A DNA stretch of 10,439 nucleotides from an uncultured Ruminococcus sp. (GTDB lineage Bacteria; Bacillota; Clostridia; Oscillospirales; CAG-272): positions 1 through 10,439 of the forward strand of contig CACYWX010000079.1 of assembly GCA_902778205.1 (NCBI GenBank). The letters are read 5' to 3'. The notes under the pieces were generated by a model, which saw nothing but the letters and a program-made list of their open reading frames with translations, ran no database searches and had not been told where the DNA came from. Of this stretch, positions 6,017 through 10,439 are shown one piece after another; position 1 is the first letter of the stretch, and each line of letters opens with the position of its first letter. The position numbers and the translations under genes were made by a program.

Positions 6017-8548
6017 ATGCACAGAGAATTTCTCATGGGCAATGAAGCCATGGCGCTGGGAGCCCTGGCCGCGGGCGTCGGACTCTGCGCGGGGTATCCC
6101 GGCACGCCGTCCACGGAGGTTCTGGAGACCGCCGCGAAGCGGAATCCCGGCGGGGTGTACGTGGAGTGGTCCGTGAACGAGAAGGCGGCGCTGGAAACGG
6201 CGGCCGGAGCGTCCTATGCGGGCGTGCGGACCCTGGTGACCATGAAGCAGGTGGGGCTGAACGTGGCGTCGGACCCGCTCATGAGCCTCAGCTATATCGG
6301 CGTCAAGGGCGGCATGGTGGTGCTGGTGGCGGACGATCCCGGACCCATTTCCTCCCAGACGGAGCAGGATACCCGGACCTTCGCCATGTACTCCAAGCTT
6401 CCGGTGTTCGACCCGTCCTCCGTGGAGGAGGCCTACCGGATGATGGGGGACGCCTTCGCCCTGTCCGAGGAATACGGCACCCCGGTGCTCATGCGGCCCA
6501 CCACCCGGATCGACCACGGCTACGCGGACGTGGAGGTGAAGGATCCGGAGGAATACTTAATGCTCTCCCCCGAGGGCTTCGTCAAGGATTCCTCCCGCTG
6601 GGTGATCTTCCCGCGCCTGTCCCTCATCAATCACGGAAAGATCGAGGCGCGGAACCGGACCATGACGGCAAAGCTCTCCCGTTACGCGGGAAACCGGATC
6701 CTTGCGGAAACCGCCGCGTTTGAAGGGAAACGGATCGGCGTCGCGTCCCAGGGCATCAGCTGGGCGTATCTGACGGACGTCTTCGCGGAGGGGGAGCATC
6801 CGAGACTCTTCAAGGTCGGCACGCCCTTCCCCTTCCCGGAGGAGCTGGCGGCGGAATTCCTCGACGGACTGGACGAGGTGCTGGTGATCGAGGAGCTGGA
6901 TCCGGTGATCGAGCGGGCGCTGGTGTCCCTCTGCGGACGGCGGGGCCTGAGGGTGCGGATCCGCGGCAAGGAGGACGGCACGGTCAAGTCCGCGGGAGAG
7001 AACACCGTCCGGGAGACCGCCGGTCTGCTCCGGGACTTCTGCGGAGCCGGCGGGACGGGATGCGAATCCGCCGCGGCTTTCGATGCGCTTCCCCCTCTTC
7101 CGGTGCGTCCTCCCGTCCTCTGCGCGGGATGTCCCCACCGGGCCTCCTTCTACGCGGTGAAGCGGGCCATGAAGGGGAAGAAGACCATCTTCTGCGGTGA
7201 CATCGGCTGCTACACCCTGGGCAACGCCAAGCCCCTGGATATGTGCGACACCTGCCTCTGCATGGGAGCGGGCGTCAACATCGCGGCGGGCGTTCAGCAC
7301 GTGGAGCCGGACACCAAGGCTTTCGCCTTCGTGGGGGATTCCACCTTCTTCGCCTCCGGGATTTCCGGCGCGGTGAACGGCTTCTACAATCAGGCGGACA
7401 TGACTCTGGTGATCCTGGACAACTCCACCACCGCCATGACCGGCCACCAGCCCCATCCCGGCACCGGAAGGACCGCCATGAACCAGCCCGTGGAGGCCGT
7501 GGACATGGAGGCGGTGCTCCGGGGAATCGGGATCAAAACCGTCGAGACCGTAAATCCGCTGGAGCTGGACCGGGCGGTGGAGACCGTGCGGCGCGTGGCG
7601 GATGAGCCCGGCTTCAAGGCCATTATCTTCCGCTATCCCTGTATCGTGAAGTTCAAGCCCAAGGGCAAAAAGGCCTCCGTGGACCGGGACCGCTGTGTGG
7701 GATGCCGCCGGTGCATCTCAGAGCTGGGCTGTCCGGGATTGAATTTCGCGGACGGAAAGGCGAGGATCGACGAGACCCTCTGCACCGGATGCACTCTCTG
7801 CGAGCAGGTCTGTCCGGTGGGAGCCATCGGCGGAGGAGAGGCCCGGGATCCCGAGGCGGTGGCGGCGGCGTACCGGAACCCCGGAAAAACCGCCGGTCAG
7901 CCGGCTGAGAAGAAGCCCGCGGAAAAGACAGCCGCCGTTCCCGCTCCTGCCGTGATCCCCGGCTTCGGCCGGAGAAACATCGTGCTGGCGGGCGTCGGCG
8001 GGCAGGGAACCGTTCTGGCATCCCGGATCCTGGCGGCGGCGGCCATGCGGGCGGGACTTCCCGTGCGGACGGCGGAGACCATCGGCATGGCTCAGCGGGG
8101 CGGCTCCGTGTTCAGCCATCTGCGGATCGGAGAGGGCATCGCGTCCCCGCTGATGGGACCCGGAGAGGCCGATCTGATCCTGGGCTTTGAACCGGCGGAG
8201 GCCGTTCGGATGCTGCCGTACCTGAAAAAAGGCGGGACCGTGGTGACCGGCGTCCGTCCCGTGGTGCCCGTCAGCGCCATGATCGGCGGCACTCCCTACG
8301 ATCCGGAGGCCATGCTTTCGTTCCTCGAGGCCCACGCCGGACACCTGGTGAGGGTGGACGGAGACCGGGCTCTCGCTGAGATCGGGAACGACAAGGTCAT
8401 GAACGTGCTTCTCCTGGGTACCGCGGCCGAGACGGGCGGATTGGGCTTCACCCGGGACGATATGCTCCCGGCGCTGGAGACCGTCCTGCCTCCGAAGCTC
8501 CTTGAAATCAATAAAAAGGCCCTCTTCTACGGGGCAAAGGAACAATAA
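6017..8548 (+). CDS. iorA: Indolepyruvate:ferredoxin oxidoreductase, fused alpha (IorA) and beta (IorB) subunits
   Basis: This 843-residue enzyme oxidatively decarboxylates aryl pyruvates (indolepyruvate, phenylpyruvate, 4-hydroxyphenylpyruvate) with CoA, reducing ferredoxin and giving arylacetyl-CoA; the reaction is reversible. IorA part: 2-oxoacid/pyrimidine-binding domain with GYPGTPSTE (26-34); thiamine-diphosphate domain with CAGCPHR (369-375), GDIGCYT (394-400), GDSTFF (440-445) and DNSTTAMTGHQPHPGTG (468-484); two [4Fe-4S] clusters, Cys560/563/566/572 and Cys589/592/595/599. After a ~40-residue Ala/Pro/Lys linker (about 610-647) comes a complete IorB part: GVGGQG (659-664) and TAETIGMAQRGGSV (685-698). 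The two subunits are usually separate genes in archaea and clostridia; here they form one open frame with no stop. I chose ATG 6017 because GGGAGG (6005-6010) precedes it and the frame's earlier ATG (5852) lies upstream of the promoter. Cytoplasmic. Probably co-transcribed with paaK, 49 bases downstream. Confidence 0.93.
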   Translation: MHREFLMGNEAMALGALAAGVGLCAGYPGTPSTEVLETAAKRNPGGVYVEWSVNEKAALETAAGASYAGVRTLVTMKQVGLNVASDPLMSLSYIGVKGGMVVLVADDPGPISSQTEQDTRTFAMYSKLPVFDPSSVEEAYRMMGDAFALSEEYGTPVLMRPTTRIDHGYADVEVKDPEEYLMLSPEGFVKDSSRWVIFPRLSLINHGKIEARNRTMTAKLSRYAGNRILAETAAFEGKRIGVASQGISWAYLTDVFAEGEHPRLFKVGTPFPFPEELAAEFLDGLDEVLVIEELDPVIERALVSLCGRRGLRVRIRGKEDGTVKSAGENTVRETAGLLRDFCGAGGTGCESAAAFDALPPLPVRPPVLCAGCPHRASFYAVKRAMKGKKTIFCGDIGCYTLGNAKPLDMCDTCLCMGAGVNIAAGVQHVEPDTKAFAFVGDSTFFASGISGAVNGFYNQADMTLVILDNSTTAMTGHQPHPGTGRTAMNQPVEAVDMEAVLRGIGIKTVETVNPLELDRAVETVRRVADEPGFKAIIFRYPCIVKFKPKGKKASVDRDRCVGCRRCISELGCPGLNFADGKARIDETLCTGCTLCEQVCPVGAIGGGEARDPEAVAAAYRNPGKTAGQPAEKKPAEKTAAVPAPAVIPGFGRRNIVLAGVGGQGTVLASRILAAAAMRAGLPVRTAETIGMAQRGGSVFSHLRIGEGIASPLMGPGEADLILGFEPAEAVRMLPYLKKGGTVVTGVRPVVPVSAMIGGTPYDPEAMLSFLEAHAGHLVRVDGDRALAEIGNDKVMNVLLLGTAAETGGLGFTRDDMLPALETVLPPKLLEINKKALFYGAKEQ

Positions 8549-8597
8549 AAAACGAAAGTCTGAAGAAAACGGAAATAAAGAAATAAAGGAGAAATAT

Positions 8598-9833
8598 ATG
8601 GAAATCTCAAAGCTGCAGCTCGAACAGGTGGACCGGCAGATCAAGCGGCTCATCGCGGCGGACAATTTCTACGGCAAAAAGCTGAAGGACGCGGGAATCG
8701 ACGGCGTATCCACGGCGGAGGATTTTAAAAAGCTGCCCTTCTCCCAGAAGCAGGACCTGCGGGACGCCTATCCCCTTGGCCTCATGGCTGTTCCCGAGGA
8801 GGAGATCGTCCGGATCCATTCTTCCTCCGGCACCACGGGCACGCCCGTCATCATCCCCTACACGAAGAAGGACGTGGACGACTGGACCGCCATGTTCGCC
8901 CGGTGCTACGAATACGCCGGGATCACGAAGCGCGACCGGATCCACATCACCCCCGGCTACGGCCTCTGGACGGCGGGCATCGGCTTCCAGGCGGGATGCG
9001 AGCTTCTGGGCGCCATGGCTCTTCCTCTGGGGCCCGGCAACACGGACAAGCAGCTGCAGATGATGGTGGATATGGAGTCCACGGTCCTCTGCGCCACCTC
9101 CTCCTACGCCCTCCTTCTGGCCGAGGAGATCGCCAAGCGGGGCATCCGGGATAAGATCAAGCTGAAGAAAGGCGTCATCGGCTCCGAGCGCTGGGGCGAG
9201 AAGATGCGGTCCCGGATCCGGAACGAGCTGGGCATCGAGCTCTACGACATCTACGGCCTGACGGAGATCTACGGCCCGGGCATCGGCATCAACTGCAGGT
9301 ACGACACTGGCATGCACATCTGGACGGACTACCTCTACATCGAGATCATCGATCCCGAGACCGGGGAGAACGTGCCGGACGGCGAATGGGGCGAGATCGT
9401 GCTGACCACGCTGGTGAAGGAGGGCGCGCCTCTGATCCGGTACCGGACCCACGACATCAGCCGGATCATCCCGGGCGAGTGCCCCTGCGGATCGAAGTTC
9501 CCGCGGATCGACGTCATCGCCGGCCGGTCCGACGACATGATGAAGATCAAGGGCGTCAACGTGTTCCCGAAGCAGATCGAGGAGGTCCTGTCCTCCTTCC
9601 CGGAGCTGTCCAGCGAATACCAGATCCACATCTCCCATCTGGACGGCCGGGACACCATGCGCATCTACGTGGAGACCAACGGCACCGTGGACTTCGCGGA
9701 TATGGCCCGCCGGGTCGCGGAGCGCGTCAAGTCCCGCATCGGCTTTACGCCGCTGGTGAAGGTCGTGGAGCTGGGCGTCCTCCCCAGAAGCGAAAAGAAG
9801 AGCAAGCGCGTCTTCGACGAACGGTACGACTGA
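8598..9833 (+). CDS. paaK: Phenylacetate-CoA ligase (PaaK family, AMP-forming)
   Basis: The 411-residue protein activates an arylacetate (phenylacetate, indoleacetate or similar) to its CoA thioester through an acyl-AMP intermediate. It shows the adenylating-enzyme motifs of the PaaK branch: SSSGTTGTP (75-83, phosphate loop), YDIYGLTEIYGPG (216-228), YRTHDIS (282-288, ribose-binding Asp), GRSDDMMKIKGVNVFPKQIE (309-328, hinge and C-terminal domain) and PRSEKKSKRV (396-405) with the catalytic lysine near 401. Length is slightly short but normal. ATG 8598 follows AAAGGAG (8585-8591); an in-frame ATG at 8502 lies inside iorAB and is rejected. There is no promoter or terminator in the 49-base gap, so it shares the iorAB transcript. 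Together the two enzymes interconvert arylacetate and aryl pyruvate through arylacetyl-CoA. Exact aryl substrate is not visible in the sequence. Confidence 0.92.
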   Translation: MEISKLQLEQVDRQIKRLIAADNFYGKKLKDAGIDGVSTAEDFKKLPFSQKQDLRDAYPLGLMAVPEEEIVRIHSSSGTTGTPVIIPYTKKDVDDWTAMFARCYEYAGITKRDRIHITPGYGLWTAGIGFQAGCELLGAMALPLGPGNTDKQLQMMVDMESTVLCATSSYALLLAEEIAKRGIRDKIKLKKGVIGSERWGEKMRSRIRNELGIELYDIYGLTEIYGPGIGINCRYDTGMHIWTDYLYIEIIDPETGENVPDGEWGEIVLTTLVKEGAPLIRYRTHDISRIIPGECPCGSKFPRIDVIAGRSDDMMKIKGVNVFPKQIEEVLSSFPELSSEYQIHISHLDGRDTMRIYVETNGTVDFADMARRVAERVKSRIGFTPLVKVVELGVLPRSEKKSKRVFDERYD

Positions 9834-9859
9834 TCCCATAGTGTGTTCACACGATGAGG

Positions 9860-9934
9860 AAGAAAACGCTTCGCGTTTCCAATTAAATGGCCTTGCACAG
9901 GGCATTTATTCCGGAAATACGAAGCGTTTCTTTT
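9860..9934 (+). terminator. Long hairpin, probable terminator of the iorAB-paaK operon
   Basis: Bases 9860-9880 pair with 9913-9932 over about 19 bp with one mismatch and one bulge; the core is AAACGCTTCG (9864-9873) with CGAAGCGTTT (9920-9929). An inner stem, TAAATG (9884-9889) with CATTTA (9903-9908), caps it. T-rich sequence (TTTCTTTT, 9927-9934) follows. It starts 27 bases after the paaK stop. The left arm can also fold on itself (AAACGC/GCGTTT, TTC loop). The large loop is unusual for a terminator. Confidence 0.6.
9891..9932 (+). repeat. Intergenic repeat, copy 2
   Basis: This is the partner of the repeat at 2642-2683, with shared blocks TTCCGGAAA and AGCGTTTC. Here the copy forms the right half of the probable terminator hairpin, whereas copy 1 forms a small hairpin before a ribosome binding site. 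Confidence 0.45.
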
Positions 9935-9941
9935 ACTGACT

Positions 9942-10119
9942 TAAGGGATACTTTACGTGAGTATCCCTTAGACCCGCACTTCATTTCAATTGAGACTTTA
10001 CCAGCCGCGGACCGCATTCCTGCGGTCCGGCGGAGGAGGTTGAAGTTCATCCTGAACTTTACGAAGGGGAAACGCCGACTGCGGTCGGCGGAATGATGAA
10101 GCAAAGGCTTCGCCTTTGC
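9942..10119. repeat. Run of five perfect hairpins in intergenic DNA
   Basis: In order: TAAGGGATAC (9942-9951) with GTATCCCTTA (9961-9970); CGGACCGCA (10008-10016) with TGCGGTCCG (10021-10029), loop TTCC; AAGTTCA (10043-10049) with TGAACTT (10053-10059); CGCCGAC (10073-10079) with GTCGGCG (10084-10090); GCAAAGGC (10101-10108) with GCCTTTGC (10112-10119), loop TTC. Arms differ in sequence, so this is not a simple tandem repeat. None is followed by a strong T tract. A short open frame runs across it (9887-10096) but has no ribosome binding site and I do not call it a gene. Confidence 0.6.
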
Positions 10120-10123
10120 AGAT

Positions 10124-10212
10124 CTTATGCCCCTGCGCAGGGCGGGCGGTGGGAGGGACCCAGCTCAAGCCGCAGGGCCCCTCCCACGGGTCCCTTGGCT
10201 ATATGGCATAAG
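10124..10212. other. Branched inverted-repeat element with competing hairpins
   Basis: An outer stem, CTTATGCC (10124-10131) with GGCATAAG (10205-10212), encloses two inner structures. One is the perfect palindrome CCCTGCGCAGGG (10131-10142). The other is a pair of mutually exclusive hairpins that share a left arm: GTGGGAGGG (10149-10157) with CCCTCCCAC (10179-10187), or AGGGACCC (10154-10161) with GGGTCCCT (10188-10195). The layout resembles a multibranched small RNA or a small non-coding repeat element. I recognise no known RNA family, promoter or terminator attached to it. Confidence 0.5.
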
Positions 10213-10242
10213 CTGACAGCTCGCCTTTATATCCAATCTTGA

Positions 10243-10410
10243 CCATACATCCCACGCTTCGCGGCGAAACATGAAGCCATCGATGGCGCGGGCCCGATTT
10301 GGAAGCTGGACAGTTTCGACATCAAAACGCGCGTCCATTTACACGGCCGCGATGTGGAAAAGATGAAACTGAAAGCCCAACTTCGCGGGGTTAAGTCAGT
10401 CAATGAATAG
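10243..10410 (+). pseudogene. Possible 3' remnant of a protein-coding gene, family unknown
   Basis: After an in-frame TGA at 10240-10242 the frame reads as a plausible globular protein end (FAAKHEAIDGAGPIWKL, then HLHGRDVEKMKLKAQLRGV) until TAG at 10408-10410. There is no early start codon or ribosome binding site, so it would be a decayed or truncated gene. An ATG at 10403 in another frame overlaps its stop and stays open to the window edge (MNRKAKSEGQPP), in the overlapping style of coupled genes. Base composition is lower in G+C than the main genes. An open frame exists on the opposite strand too (10227-10436), rich in Ser/Trp and less protein-like. I do not recognise the family; a mobile-element remnant is one possibility. 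Confidence 0.3.
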
Positions 10411-10439
10411 GAAAGCCAAATCCGAGGGTCAGCCACCCT

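Noticed and set aside
8502..8597. Earlier in-frame ATG for PaaK at 8502
   Set aside because: It lies inside the end of iorAB, gives a Lys/Asn-rich extension unlike PaaK, and ATG 8598 has an AAAGGAG site at the right distance.
9887..10096. 69-residue open frame over the hairpin run
   Set aside because: Lacks a ribosome binding site and its codons coincide with hairpin arms; retained only as a note on the repeat.
10124..10212. tRNA, SRP RNA, 6S RNA or tmRNA
   Set aside because: None of the conserved sequences of these RNAs (T-loop GTTCGA, SRP GNRA/asymmetric loop bases, and so on) is present.
9860..10212. CRISPR array
   Set aside because: The hairpin arms differ from each other and there are no regular identical repeats with unique spacers.

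Overview
The window looks like chromosomal DNA from a GC-rich anaerobic Firmicute, probably a gut or rumen Clostridia-type bacterium (inference). Supporting signs are strong AGGAGG-type ribosome binding sites, near-consensus TTGACA/TATAAT promoters with 17-bp spacers, U-tract terminators, a lipoprotein sugar-binding protein, a GH130 enzyme, and an oxygen-sensitive ferredoxin-dependent 2-oxoacid oxidoreductase. All confident genes lie on the + strand. I saw no tRNA, rRNA, CRISPR array or intact insertion sequence.

Layout. (1) 2-1102: 3' part of a gene whose retained N-terminus is the end of an S-layer-homology-like repeat; the rest is unrecognised. It ends at a terminator (1143-1180). (2) 1207-2269: a consensus promoter drives a GH130 family mannoside phosphorylase-like gene. 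(3) 2270-2705: a more A/T-rich, hairpin-rich intergenic stretch of 436 bases. (4) 2706-4680: a lipoprotein solute-binding protein gene followed after one base by a small ParB/sulfiredoxin-fold protein. (5) 4637-5892: a promoter buried in the end of that small gene drives a CobW/COG0523 metallochaperone-type GTPase, closed by a strong terminator. (6) 5915-9934: a promoter whose -35 lies inside a perfect palindrome drives a two-gene operon, a fused indolepyruvate:ferredoxin oxidoreductase (IorA and IorB in one chain) and a PaaK-type arylacetate-CoA ligase, ended by a long hairpin. (7) 9935-10439: an intergenic stretch with a run of hairpins, a branched structure at 10124-10212, and a short open frame (10243-10410) that may be a gene remnant.

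How the genes fit together. IorAB and PaaK share arylacetyl-CoA, so the operon can either oxidise aryl pyruvates (from Trp, Phe, Tyr) towards arylacetates, or activate arylacetates and reductively carboxylate them back to aryl pyruvates. GH130 and the solute-binding protein suggest oligosaccharide use, but no permease or glycosidase partners are in the window. The most unusual items are the IorA-IorB fusion and the structured intergenic regions, which share a diverged repeat of about 42 bp. Nothing here clearly shows a wholly new system.
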